Positions 1-5,775 are shown, counted from the first letter of the stretch. The stretch is 23,247 bases of DNA from Ferroglobus sp964463865 (GCA_964463865.1 CAYXDX010000020.1:1-23247), one strand, 5' to 3'. A program made the numbers and translations. Notes: generated from the sequence alone by a model not told the origin.

Positions 1-23
1 CAACCATCCTCTACGATTATCTA

Positions 24-260
24 TTATATAATATCTAATCTTTTTGGAAATATCAATATTTCCCAGAGAAAAGCCAGCTTACCATATCTACCAAAATAAG
101 GAAGATTTTTACCGGCAACTTCGATGTAAATTTTTCTGTCCTTTTTGTGAACTACAAAACTATCTGTTCTTTCTACCTTTACTTTTTTGTATTTGTATCC
201 TATTTGTCTCAGGATTTGTTCCATTGCTTGGAGGTACAATCTTCTACCAATTTTAGGCAT
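24..260 (-). CDS. Small hypothetical protein in AT-rich patch
   Basis: I do not recognise this 78-residue protein. It is basic, with a Lys/Arg-rich first half, a stretch reading KKDRKIYIEVAGKN and a hydrophobic patch near the C-terminus (LAFLWEILIF). No signal peptide or zinc motif is visible. The ATG is preceded by GAGGAGAG a few bases upstream, which supports this start. It lies 27 nt downstream of the winged-helix gene on the same strand with no obvious TATA box between them, so the two are probably co-transcribed. Both are markedly more AT-rich than the rest of the window, which suggests acquired DNA. A small nucleic-acid-binding or toxin/antitoxin-like role is possible but nothing in the sequence shows it. 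Confidence 0.5.
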   Translation of the reverse strand: MPKIGRRLYLQAMEQILRQIGYKYKKVKVERTDSFVVHKKDRKIYIEVAGKNLPYFGRYGKLAFLWEILIFPKRLDII

Positions 261-287
261 GGTAAATCTCTCCTCTTGTAGAACTCT

Positions 288-965
288 TTAAATTGTAGAA
301 CCTTTTATTGCCTCGTAGTATTTCCAGCCCTTCTCAGTAAGCGCCCAGATGCCCCACCCCACCTCTGAACGTCTTTTCAAGTAACCCTCTTTCTTCAGTT
401 TGTCTTTAACAGTGTCTATTCTGTGGACCCACCTTTCGTATCCGTTTGGCTCTATTTCATGGTAGTAGGGGTCCTTGAATTCGTCTATAATTTGGTAAAC
501 TCTCTCGTGAACAATTGGTCTTTTTAAAGCACCACCACCGTCTCCTATAACCTTTATGATTGCTCTCTCAATTTTTTCATTTGATACTCTATCACTCTTT
601 GTTAGCTGTGGACGAATTGTTTTATTACAGTATTTGCATGAGATTATTTGATCATTAATTTCGTTCATCTTATTAATTTCGGTCGAATTCTGTGCTAATA
701 TTGTGTTACTGTCTTTTTGGCCTATTCTCACTCCGATCTCCATCTTTAACGTTTTTATGCCTTTAAGTACGTTGCCTTCTCTCAGCTCATCCACGCTAAT
801 ATCTTCAATTGTGGGCTTCCATTTATTAATTATCTTTTTCAACACTTCTAATTCCTCGTAAGGTATTTTCTTACTTCGAGTATCTCTACCCAGTATAGGG
901 TCTTCAAAGCTTTTTCTGATCTCAACTCCATCCTTTGTAAATACTAACTCATACCTCTCATACAT
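288..965 (-). CDS. Winged-helix protein, Mrr N-terminal-like, with CxxC
   Basis: This protein of about 225 residues has an unrecognised N-terminal half, a single zinc-knuckle-like pair (CKYCNK) near the middle, and a C-terminal winged-helix domain. That domain resembles the Mrr N-terminal family: a helix pair around an 'ALKRPIVHERVYQIIDEF' segment, then a recognition-helix region 'RWVHRIDTVKDKLKKEGYL' and a wing ending 'WGIWALTEKGWKYYE'. No Mrr nuclease domain (D-(D/E)xK) follows, so it is more likely a DNA-binding regulator or a specificity remnant than a restriction enzyme. An upstream in-frame TTG at 977 would add four residues; I prefer the ATG at 965 because GGTGGT precedes it by a normal spacing. 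Its promoter contains a perfect palindrome, consistent with autoregulation (inference). Confidence 0.6.
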   Translation of the reverse strand: MYERYELVFTKDGVEIRKSFEDPILGRDTRSKKIPYEELEVLKKIINKWKPTIEDISVDELREGNVLKGIKTLKMEIGVRIGQKDSNTILAQNSTEINKMNEINDQIISCKYCNKTIRPQLTKSDRVSNEKIERAIIKVIGDGGGALKRPIVHERVYQIIDEFKDPYYHEIEPNGYERWVHRIDTVKDKLKKEGYLKRRSEVGWGIWALTEKGWKYYEAIKGSTI

Positions 966-984
966 TTTTACCACCAATTACTTC

Positions 985-1004
985 TAAATACTTCAAAGTA
1001 TTTA
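985..1004 (-). promoter_or_regulatory. 9-bp palindrome overlapping the TATA box of the winged-helix gene
   Basis: TAAATACTT-CA-AAGTATTTA is a perfect inverted repeat with 9-bp arms and a 2-nt spacer. On the minus strand it overlaps the best TATA-like element (CTTTAAATA, 999-1007), which lies about 26 nt upstream of the 965/977 start region. Its position and symmetry are those of an archaeal repressor operator that would block TBP/TFB binding. Autoregulation by the adjacent winged-helix protein is inference. Confidence 0.5.
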
Positions 1005-1095
1005 AAGTTTGTTGTGGTATCAAAGAGAGCACAAAGTAGTAATAAAACTTAAAAAATCAATCGTAGTGCTCCAGACTCAGAGTTATCTCCTCTCC

Positions 1096-1605
1096 TCAAA
1101 ATTCCCTGTATCCAAGATGATCTCTTATCACTATGTATGCCATTTCAGGTGGAATTGCGCCGATCTCGGTTATTATCAGGTCTATGTAGTCCCTTGGCGT
1201 CACATCGAAAGCCGGGTTTCTGACCGTCACATTCGGATGCTCAAGCAAATCGCCATCAATGACCTCCCTCACATCCCTCTCCTCTATGACGACCAGCTCT
1301 CCGAGCAGGGTCTTGGGGCTGAACTTGTAGGTTTCAGTGGCAACCATGAACGGCACCCTCGCCTCCTTGGCTGCGAGAGCGATCTGCGATGTGCCTATCT
1401 TGTTTATGAGTGCCCCATTAACCGTGATCGTGTCAGCGCCAACGACAACAACATCCACTTCCTTCATGAAGTACCTGACGGCCGAATCAACTATCAGCGT
1501 GACATCTATGCCATAATCCGCAAGCTCCCTTGTCGTCAGATAGCCCTGATGCCTCGGCCTTGACTCCGTTGCGAATACTCTGATGTCCTTCCCCTCGTCG
1601 AAAGC
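1096..1605 (-). pseudogene. 3' half of ribose-1,5-bisphosphate isomerase gene (e2b2-like), truncated
   Basis: The frame is open from about 1605 down to a normal TGA at 1096 and encodes about 169 residues matching the C-terminal half of the aIF2B-related ribose-1,5-bisphosphate isomerase (usually about 320 residues). Visible hallmarks are ATESRPRHQGY, VVVGADTITVNGALINKIGT, FMVATETYKFSP and VRNPAFDVTPRDYID. The Asp of the GAD motif, a catalytic residue in this family, is present; the N-terminal half with the catalytic Cys is absent. An internal ATG at 1467 could start a 123-residue product but only inside the fold. Homology stops where a DsrE-like frame begins on the other strand, so this is a deletion or rearrangement remnant. 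The intact enzyme works with AMP phosphorylase and RuBisCO in archaeal AMP degradation. Confidence 0.75.
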
Positions 1606-1734
1606 GGCGGAAAAATCTACGCCTGTGGCACCTGCCTGAAAATCAGGGGAACGAAAACGGAAGTGTGTCCGATCTCGACAATGAAGGAGCTTTACGAAAT
1701 CGTAAAAGAGTGCGACAAAGTTATCTCGTTCTGA
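1594..1734 (+). pseudogene. 3' end of a DsrE-family gene, truncated
   Basis: Reading forward from about 1594 the frame encodes about 46 residues: LVESGGKIYACGTC, then LKIRG, a CPISTMKELYEIV segment and DKVISF before TGA at 1732-1734. The Cys-containing loop YACGTC followed by a second Cys and a short helix/strand end is typical of the C-terminal part of DsrE/DsrF/TusD-like small sulfur-relay proteins of about 110-120 residues. The N-terminal part is missing and no start codon or ribosome binding site serves this frame. It is fused head to head with the isomerase remnant between roughly 1590 and 1612. Confidence 0.6.
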
Positions 1735-1752
1735 TCTAACTTTTCGTCAATT

Positions 1753-1769
1753 TTTTACCCGGAGTAAAA
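1753..1769. other. Inverted repeat TTTTAC-N5-GTAAAA
   Basis: A perfect 6-bp inverted repeat (TTTTAC, CCGGA spacer, GTAAAA) sits 115 nt upstream of the exported His/Met-rich protein gene. It could be an operator for that gene or scar sequence downstream of the DsrE remnant. It differs in spacing from the operator pair at 2692 and 4606, so I do not group it with them. Confidence 0.3.
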
Positions 1770-1820
1770 CGTCTCGTCTTTTTGTGAAGCGTTCTGAACG
1801 ATTTTGTCTCTCTTTTTACC

Positions 1821-1859
1821 TTCGCTTTAACCCCCAACACCTATTGGCCTCGAAGCGAA
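1821..1859 (+). promoter_or_regulatory. Possible 5' leader hairpin before the exported protein gene
   Basis: TTCGCTT (1821-1827) pairs perfectly with AAGCGAA (1853-1859), and the loop contains a nested CCAA/TTGG pair. It ends 12 nt before the strong ribosome binding site GAGGTGAT (1871-1878) of the 1884 gene. I see no convincing TATA box that fixes the transcription start, so whether it is transcribed is uncertain. Confidence 0.3.
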
Positions 1860-1883
1860 TTCATGTCTTAGAGGTGATGTGAG

Positions 1884-2318
1884 ATGAAGAAAGGAGTGGT
1901 GTTAGGTGCGTTGGTGGGCCTGCTGGTGCTTGCGGTATACACGGCATCTGCCCACATGGGTTACGGCATGATGCCGGCGATGTGGCACGGAGCCTATCCA
2001 GTTGCCGACGAAGATGAAGCGCCGGAAGTAAAGGTGACCGAGGTTACAGGAAAAGTGCTGACAGTTTACCCGATGGCGATCGTCCTTGAAGACGGAAAGT
2101 ACATACAGATGCCCTGGTGGTTCGCCGCGAACCTCGGAATAAAACCGGGAGACGAGGTGAAGGTTAAAGGCTTCAGCTACGGAAACGTAATCGTGCCGAC
2201 GTTCGTGGAGGCTAACGGAAAGACCGTCGGAGAAGACAATGCCAGAACTCCGGTGTGGGTGCAGGAATACGCCCCGGCATACGGCTACGGTTTCCACTGC
2301 CCGATGATGGGCTGGTGA
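1884..2318 (+). CDS. Exported His/Met-rich protein, putative metal binder
   Basis: A 144-residue secreted protein. Residues 1-23 form a clear signal peptide (basic start, Leu/Val-rich core, cleavage site TASA), so the mature protein would begin with His24 in HMGYGMMPAMWHG. A compact middle domain (about 50-110) has a beta-rich pattern, VTGKVLTVYPMAIVLEDGKY then MPWWFAANLGIKPGDEVKVK, reminiscent of a small OB-like or RNA-free beta-barrel fold. The C-terminus is Tyr/Gly-rich and ends HCPMMGW. The Met, His and Cys at both ends suggest Cu(I)/Cu(II) binding outside the membrane (inference). GAGGTGAT lies 5 nt before the ATG. The SHOCT protein gene follows after 3 nt and shares the MGYGM style of sequence. 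Confidence 0.7.
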   Translation: MKKGVVLGALVGLLVLAVYTASAHMGYGMMPAMWHGAYPVADEDEAPEVKVTEVTGKVLTVYPMAIVLEDGKYIQMPWWFAANLGIKPGDEVKVKGFSYGNVIVPTFVEANGKTVGEDNARTPVWVQEYAPAYGYGFHCPMMGW

Positions 2319-2321
2319 GCC

Positions 2322-2624
2322 ATGACTTTCCCATATTTTTTCGGTAGTTGCGGTATGATGGGCGGAATGGGTTACGGAATGCACGGTTATCCCTATGGAT
2401 TTGGCACACCTTACGGATTTGGAATGGAGTACTACGGACTGGGATTTTTATGGCAAATCTTCTGGCTAGCCGTAATAATTGCTGTAATTTACTTCCTTTT
2501 AAATTCGCTAAGTTGGAACAAAAGCAAGGAAGGCAAATCTGTCCAGATTTTGAAGGAGCGACTGGCGAGAGGAGAGATAAGCGAGGAGGAATTCGCGAAG
2601 CTTAGGGAAATTTTGGAGAAGTGA
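2322..2624 (+). CDS. SHOCT-domain membrane protein with Met/Gly/Tyr-rich N-terminus
   Basis: A 100-residue protein with three parts. Residues 1-40 are rich in Gly, Met, Tyr and Phe with one Cys and one His (GSCGMMGGMGYGMHG). Residues about 42-63 form one membrane segment. Residues about 73-99 are a SHOCT domain (ILKERLARGEISEEEFAKL), a short helical oligomerisation module found at the ends of many membrane proteins. The Met-rich extracellular part resembles that of the preceding exported protein, so the two may act together on a metal. The ATG is 3 nt after the upstream stop, so translation is probably coupled. A T-run at 2633 may end the transcript. Confidence 0.7.
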   Translation: MTFPYFFGSCGMMGGMGYGMHGYPYGFGTPYGFGMEYYGLGFLWQIFWLAVIIAVIYFLLNSLSWNKSKEGKSVQILKERLARGEISEEEFAKLREILEK

Positions 2625-2632
2625 TACTTTGC

Positions 2633-2637
2633 TTTTT
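2633..2637 (+). terminator. Short T-run after the SHOCT gene
   Basis: Five T in a pyrimidine-rich stretch 9 nt after the stop codon. Archaeal termination often needs only such T-runs. The next promoter begins about 50 nt further on. Weak evidence. Confidence 0.3.
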
Positions 2638-2684
2638 CCTCTACTGACGTTACCATCAGAAATTGAAAATTCCCCGCCCGAAAC

Positions 2685-2706
2685 TTTATTATACATCAAC
2701 TGTAAA
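2685..2706 (+). promoter_or_regulatory. TATA box and operator TACATCAACTGTAAA
   Basis: A TATA-like element TTTATTATA (2685-2693) is followed by TACATCAACTGTAAA (2692-2706). The element has TACA-N5-TGTA symmetry and matches 14 of 15 bases of the element upstream of the 4603 gene read on its own strand. The expected transcription start falls at about 2715, so the 2716 ATG would be leaderless. A repressor bound here would sit between TATA and start. Confidence 0.55.
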
Positions 2707-2715
2707 GTAAAGAAC

Positions 2716-2781
2716 ATGAAGATCGAGAAGGTGAGCAGAAAGAAAGTCGGAGTCTGCAAGTGCCACAGCTCGTGCAGTTAA
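2716..2781 (+). CDS. 21-residue Cys-rich micropeptide (CKCH)
   Basis: The reading frame encodes a basic 21-residue peptide ending VCKCHSSCS. The four metal-ligand residues within CKCHSSC could bind one Cu(I) or Zn ion. The ATG lies about 27 nt from the TATA box, as expected for a leaderless archaeal mRNA, and directly after an operator shared with a second operon in this cluster. The frame ends 31 nt before the rhodanese start, separated from it by two T-runs and a strong ribosome binding site. It may be a small metal-binding peptide or a leader peptide whose Cys codons sense thiol or metal state. No family is recognised and expression is unproven. Confidence 0.4.
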   Translation: MKIEKVSRKKVGVCKCHSSCS

Positions 2782-2786
2782 TCCAA

Positions 2787-2799
2787 TTTTTTATTTTTT
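2787..2799 (+). terminator. Double T-run between micropeptide and rhodanese gene
   Basis: Six T, one A, six T lie just after the micropeptide stop. Such T-runs terminate archaeal RNA polymerase intrinsically. Because the rhodanese gene has a strong ribosome binding site directly after the run and no separate TATA box that I can see, the run may be a partial terminator (attenuator) inside the operon. Confidence 0.4.
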
Positions 2800-2812
2800 G
2801 GAGGTGAACCGT

Positions 2813-3208
2813 TTGAACGGGAGGCTGATAACGACTCTCGCGATCGGCGTCGTTGTGGCTTTTCTTCTCTACAACAGCTACGTCCTCTTTCCGAGAGAAA
2901 AAGCTTACACGTCGCTTTCGCCAAGAGAGTTCTACAGGCTCATGCAGGACGAAAACGTCTTCGTCGTAGACGTCCACGTTCCGGAACAGAAGCACATACC
3001 CGGAACGGACGCGTGGATACCTTACGACAGAATCGAGGAGTTAGCGAACCTTCTACCGAAAGATAAAAATACTACGATCCTCGTTTACTGCAGGTCCGGG
3101 CACATGAGCAAGATAGCTGCCTCCAAGCTCGCTCAAATGGGTTACAAGAAAATCTACGTGCTTGAAGGAGGGGTTTTAGCGTGGCAAAAAGAAGGTCTGC
3201 CTTACTGA
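2813..3208 (+). CDS. Membrane-anchored rhodanese-like sulfurtransferase
   Basis: A 131-residue protein with an N-terminal membrane anchor (about residues 5-26) and one rhodanese domain facing outside. Visible are the substrate strand FVVDVHVPEQKHIPGTDAWI and the active-site loop CRSGHMS, with catalytic Cys93, then the C-terminal YVLEGGVLAWQKEG. Rhodaneses carry sulfur as a Cys persulfide; an extracytoplasmic one in a metal-handling cluster may serve thiol or sulfide chemistry (inference). I choose TTG at 2813 because GGAGGTGA (2800-2807) precedes it by 5 nt; the TTG at 2798 overlaps that ribosome binding site and is unlikely to be the start. The next gene starts inside its 3' end. Confidence 0.8.
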   Translation: MNGRLITTLAIGVVVAFLLYNSYVLFPREKAYTSLSPREFYRLMQDENVFVVDVHVPEQKHIPGTDAWIPYDRIEELANLLPKDKNTTILVYCRSGHMSKIAASKLAQMGYKKIYVLEGGVLAWQKEGLPY

Positions 3209-3645
3209 TTTCTCTGATCCTCGTCTTGGCCGGATCTTTTTTAATCTACGACCAGCTTAGCACACATCAAAAGCCAGAAATCAAGCTTTTAAGTAAGATA
3301 AGCGGTAGTGAGGCAGTAGAAATGGTTAAAAGGATCCATTCTGGAGATTTCTACGTCGTAAACGCAGAAATTCGAGAGTATTCGGGAGGCATAAGGGTCT
3401 GGATCGCTTACGTAAACGACAGCGAAACCGCGAGAAAATACGTGGAGGAGATGGCCGAGAGAGTTGGAGAATACTTTTCGCAGCCTGAAAAGGTGAGAGT
3501 TGACAGATTGCTCGTCTACAGGGTCTACGGAATGGGTAAAACCCATTACTTTTTCTCGATCGAAAACTCTGTGGTCTGGGTGGAGTTTTCACGCGGAGAT
3601 TTCGAATTCCACAAAAGAGCTTTGAAAGAAATATTTGGAATTTAG
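3181..3645 (+). CDS. Membrane-anchored protein of unknown function
   Basis: A 154-residue protein not recognised as a known family. Residues about 7-23 are a hydrophobic signal-anchor and the rest is a soluble, probably extracytoplasmic domain with mixed helices and strands (VRVDRLLVYRVYGMGKTHYF, NSVVWVEFSRG). It has no Cys and no lipobox. It starts with GTG, 28 nt before the end of the rhodanese gene, with GGAGGGG (3167-3173) at proper spacing, so it is translated with the rhodanese. The TAG stop overlaps the TAA of the convergent membrane protein gene (3642-3645). Confidence 0.65.
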   Translation: MAKRRSALLISLILVLAGSFLIYDQLSTHQKPEIKLLSKISGSEAVEMVKRIHSGDFYVVNAEIREYSGGIRVWIAYVNDSETARKYVEEMAERVGEYFSQPEKVRVDRLLVYRVYGMGKTHYFFSIENSVVWVEFSRGDFEFHKRALKEIFGI

Positions 3646-4172
3646 ACCGGCAAGTTCGAAGGTGTGGCGAAGAACTTCCACAGAGCAATTAGGATCGCCA
3701 CGATCGTTACCGGCAGCTTTAGGCTTTCGTAGTTCACGACCATCAACCTTGCGAGCGTGCTCGAATCTTCGAAAAGTCTGTTCTTCTGGATCGTCGAGAG
3801 CATCCAGAGTATTCCGATCGCGCTCGAGAGAACACCTATCAGCATGAGAAACTCTGTATATGCTGACAGCATGAAGCTTAATCCGGCTCCCGCGACTGGA
3901 ATCACGTCCGTTACGTGGTGCAAGCAGCAGGCGACCATGCTTCCCGCAGAGATGCCTCCCGTCGCTACACTCTTACAGCTCTGGTGAAACGACCTGATGT
4001 GCGTGTAAAGGGCGATCTGTATCCCGAATCCAACGTCGATCGCAACGACGAACGGCCAGTAGTTTCGGAAGTTCCACGCGATTCCTTCGTAACCGGAAGT
4101 AACGTAGTTAACGAGTAAGTAGAACGCGAGAAGGGAAAGGGAAGCTACGATGCCGTTTCTGAGCGCTCTCAT
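3642..4172 (-). CDS. Multi-spanning membrane protein with CCxHH motif
   Basis: A 176-residue membrane protein with about five hydrophobic segments (near 8-24, 41-58, 86-100, 104-127, 152-169). Two groups of possible metal ligands stand out: H58, H63 and C66 in THIRSFHQSC, and C82, C83, H85, H86 in ACCLHHVTDVIPVAG. The second group opens a conserved-looking membrane helix with Asp and Pro. I do not recall a characterised function; a metal or thiol redox role fits the ligands and neighbours. The frame stays open up to 4298, but the ATG at 4172 makes an ATGA overlap with the upstream stop and gives a normal hydrophobic start, whereas the longer N-terminus is low-complexity shadow sequence. Confidence 0.7.
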   Translation of the reverse strand: MRALRNGIVASLSLLAFYLLVNYVTSGYEGIAWNFRNYWPFVVAIDVGFGIQIALYTHIRSFHQSCKSVATGGISAGSMVACCLHHVTDVIPVAGAGLSFMLSAYTEFLMLIGVLSSAIGILWMLSTIQKNRLFEDSSTLARLMVVNYESLKLPVTIVAILIALWKFFATPSNLPV

Positions 4173-4603
4173 ATTTCCCACTCCAGAACTCTTGTCCCCT
4201 CCACCCCTTCGATCACGAGCTTGAACCTCTTCTCGCTTTTGATGTCGTTCAAGGCCTCTTGCGGAAACTCGATGATCCCCATCCTGTGGTGTCCCCACGA
4301 CCTCTCGTCTTCTTTCCAGGTCAACGCTTTATACTTCTTGCTGCCGACTTCAAGGAACGTCGCGTTCAGGATGTCGTAGACGTATAAATCTCCCGAGTGG
4401 GTGTCGAATCTGAGGTAAAACGTCGGTCTGGTCAGGTCGGGATACTTCGGATTGAGGAACATCGCAGTTACCTGCACGTTTCCGTAGCTTACCTTTATCA
4501 GATCTTCGTCGCTCGACTCCTTGGAATTTCCGGTAAAATTGTATAGAATTGCTACTGCTCCTATAATTACGAGTATTCCGGCAACTACCAACCTCTTGTC
4601 CAT
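4169..4603 (-). CDS. Membrane-anchored beta-rich protein of unknown function
   Basis: A 144-residue protein with a signal-anchor (about residues 5-22) followed by an extracytoplasmic domain rich in predicted strands (LIKVSYGNVQVTAMFLNP, PTFYLRFDTHSGDLYVYD, RFKLVIEGVEGTRVLEWEI) and a GHHRMG segment. It has the look of an immunoglobulin-like or cupredoxin-sized beta-sandwich, but no complete set of copper ligands is visible and I recognise no family. Its ATG lies 28 nt from the TATA box (4628-4634), so the mRNA is probably leaderless, and the operator-like palindrome at 4606-4622 sits between them. Its stop overlaps the start of the CCxHH membrane protein gene (ATGA), so the two form one unit. 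Confidence 0.65.
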   Translation of the reverse strand: MDKRLVVAGILVIIGAVAILYNFTGNSKESSDEDLIKVSYGNVQVTAMFLNPKYPDLTRPTFYLRFDTHSGDLYVYDILNATFLEVGSKKYKALTWKEDERSWGHHRMGIIEFPQEALNDIKSEKRFKLVIEGVEGTRVLEWEI

Positions 4604-4605
4604 AT

Positions 4606-4634
4606 TTTACATTTGATGTAAATTAGGTATATAT
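4606..4634 (-). promoter_or_regulatory. TATA box and operator TTTACAT-TTG-ATGTAAA
   Basis: Read on the minus strand, a TATA box (CCATATATACC, core 4628-4634) is followed by TTTACATCAAATGTAAA (4606-4622), a perfect palindrome with 7-bp arms and a 3-nt spacer, directly before the ATG. It matches 14 of 15 positions of the element upstream of the micropeptide gene, also placed between TATA and start. A shared repressor is the simplest explanation; no candidate regulator gene lies next to it. Confidence 0.6.
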
Positions 4635-4648
4635 GGTTTTTGCCGCCC

Positions 4649-5113
4649 CTAAACTACTGCAAAAACGCCGATCCCGTCGTCGCTCACGTAGTAGATTACG
4701 AAGTTTTCTTTTTTCTCTCCAGGCATTCCCGGGGCTCCGGGAGGCATGCCCGGTAGTGCGATCCCTCTAACTTTCGGCTTTTCGATCACGAGCTTCTTTA
4801 CGACCTCTGCCGGAACGTGTCCTTCGACGAAGTATTTACCTATCAGGGACGTGTGGCAGCTGAGAAGCTTTCGGGGGATTTTCAGTTTGCTCCGAACATC
4901 TTTTAAACTCTCGACTTCCACGACCGTAACGTTGAAGCCCTCCTCCTTTAAGTACTGAACGTACTTTTCACAGCAGCTGCAGTATGGGGTTTTGTAGACT
5001 TCCACTCTCAGCTCTTCGGCACTTTCGGAGAAGTAACTCTTCTGAGAGAAGTCTCTCAGTGCGAAGAGCAAAATTAAGGCGACCACCGTAACGATTAAGA
5101 GCTGTTTTTTCAT
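4649..5113 (-). CDS. DUF411 metal-binding protein, membrane-anchored
   Basis: A 154-residue protein of the DUF411 family of predicted metal-binding proteins, common beside copper-resistance genes. Residues about 5-19 form a signal-anchor. The family hallmarks are all present: YCSCCEKY (C45, C47, C48) in a thioredoxin-like strand-helix start, LLSCHTSLIGKYFVEGHVPA (C86, H87, H99), and GIALPGMPPGAPGMPG near the C-terminus. The Cys and Met residues suit Cu(I) binding outside the cell membrane (inference from the family). It lies upstream of the 4603 gene on the same strand but has its own promoter and the downstream unit has another, so they are separate units. It shares a short divergent promoter region with the methyltransferase gene. 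Confidence 0.85.
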   Translation of the reverse strand: MKKQLLIVTVVALILLFALRDFSQKSYFSESAEELRVEVYKTPYCSCCEKYVQYLKEEGFNVTVVEVESLKDVRSKLKIPRKLLSCHTSLIGKYFVEGHVPAEVVKKLVIEKPKVRGIALPGMPPGAPGMPGEKKENFVIYYVSDDGIGVFAVV

Positions 5114-5133
5114 GGAAAACCTTGACTCGACAG

Positions 5134-5144
5134 TTATTTAATAC
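5134..5144. promoter_or_regulatory. AT-rich TATA element between divergent genes
   Basis: TTATTTAATAC lies 20-30 nt from both divergent starts (5113 minus, 5164 plus). It is the only TATA-like element in the 50-nt gap, so both genes may use it or overlapping elements. Confidence 0.4.
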
Positions 5145-5163
5145 TTTTCATCAGGTGAAAAAC

Positions 5164-5775
5164 ATGGCTAAAAAGGGTTTGGACAAGAAGAGATACGACA
5201 GAATGGCGAGAATTTACGACCTCGTCGAATCTCCAATGGAATTGATGGCGTTCTCAAAGTGGAGAAGGTTCGTAATGGATATGATTGACGGAGGCACGAT
5301 CCTTGAAATCGGGATAGGCTCGGGAAAGAACGTTCCATACTACCGTGACTGGAACGTCATCGGAGTAGACATAAGCAGAAAAATGCTCGAAAAAGCGAAG
5401 AGCAAGATCTTGAGGCTGGACAGGGACGTGGAACTCGTTCAGGCAGATGCAGAATCTCTCCCGTTCAAGGACGACGTTTTCGACGCGGTAATATCGACGT
5501 TCGTTTTTTGCTCGGTGGAGAATCCAGTTGAAGGTCTGAAAGAGCTTTACAGGGTTTTGAAACCTAAAGGAAAAGCGATCTTCCTTGAACACATGAGGTG
5601 CGAAAATGAGATAGGCGGTAAAATTCTCGACGCTCTGAACCCTATCTTCAGAGTTTTCGGTCCGGAGGTTAACAGGAGGACGAACGAAAACATCAAGAAA
5701 GCCGGTTTCAGAATCGTCAAGGAAATCTGGCTTCTTACGTCCGTTTTCAGGTTGATCGTAGCCGAAAAAGGTTGA
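5164..5775 (+). CDS. SAM-dependent class I methyltransferase
   Basis: A 203-residue class I methyltransferase of the UbiE/methyltransferase-11 type. Motif I is ILEIGIGSGKN (about 47-56), the acidic ribose-binding residue is D69 in VIGVDIS, motif II is VQADAESLPF (92-101), and the post-motif region is VLKPKGKAIFLEHMR (131-145). The EHMR ending followed by a 'NRRTNENIKKAGF' segment resembles the METTL7-like branch. The substrate (lipid, quinone or small molecule) cannot be told. The frame extends back to a TTG at 5122, but ATG 5164 has AGGTGA (5153-5158) 5 nt upstream and starts just before the methyltransferase fold, so I prefer it. A nitroreductase gene follows with its own TATA box. Confidence 0.8.
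   Translation: MAKKGLDKKRYDRMARIYDLVESPMELMAFSKWRRFVMDMIDGGTILEIGIGSGKNVPYYRDWNVIGVDISRKMLEKAKSKILRLDRDVELVQADAESLPFKDDVFDAVISTFVFCSVENPVEGLKELYRVLKPKGKAIFLEHMRCENEIGGKILDALNPIFRVFGPEVNRRTNENIKKAGFRIVKEIWLLTSVFRLIVAEKG

Noticed and set aside
22..33. 12-bp palindrome TATTATATAATA near the left edge
   Set aside because: Short AT palindromes are common in AT-rich DNA and this one has no clear position relative to a start.
1009..1563. 184-residue open frame antisense to the isomerase remnant
   Set aside because: It runs through the reverse complement of clear isomerase motifs and begins in the promoter of the winged-helix gene. It shows no domain of its own.
4173..4298. N-terminal extension of the CCxHH membrane protein
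   Set aside because: The extra 42 residues are the shadow of the upstream gene in another frame. The ATGA overlap at 4169-4172 gives the natural start.
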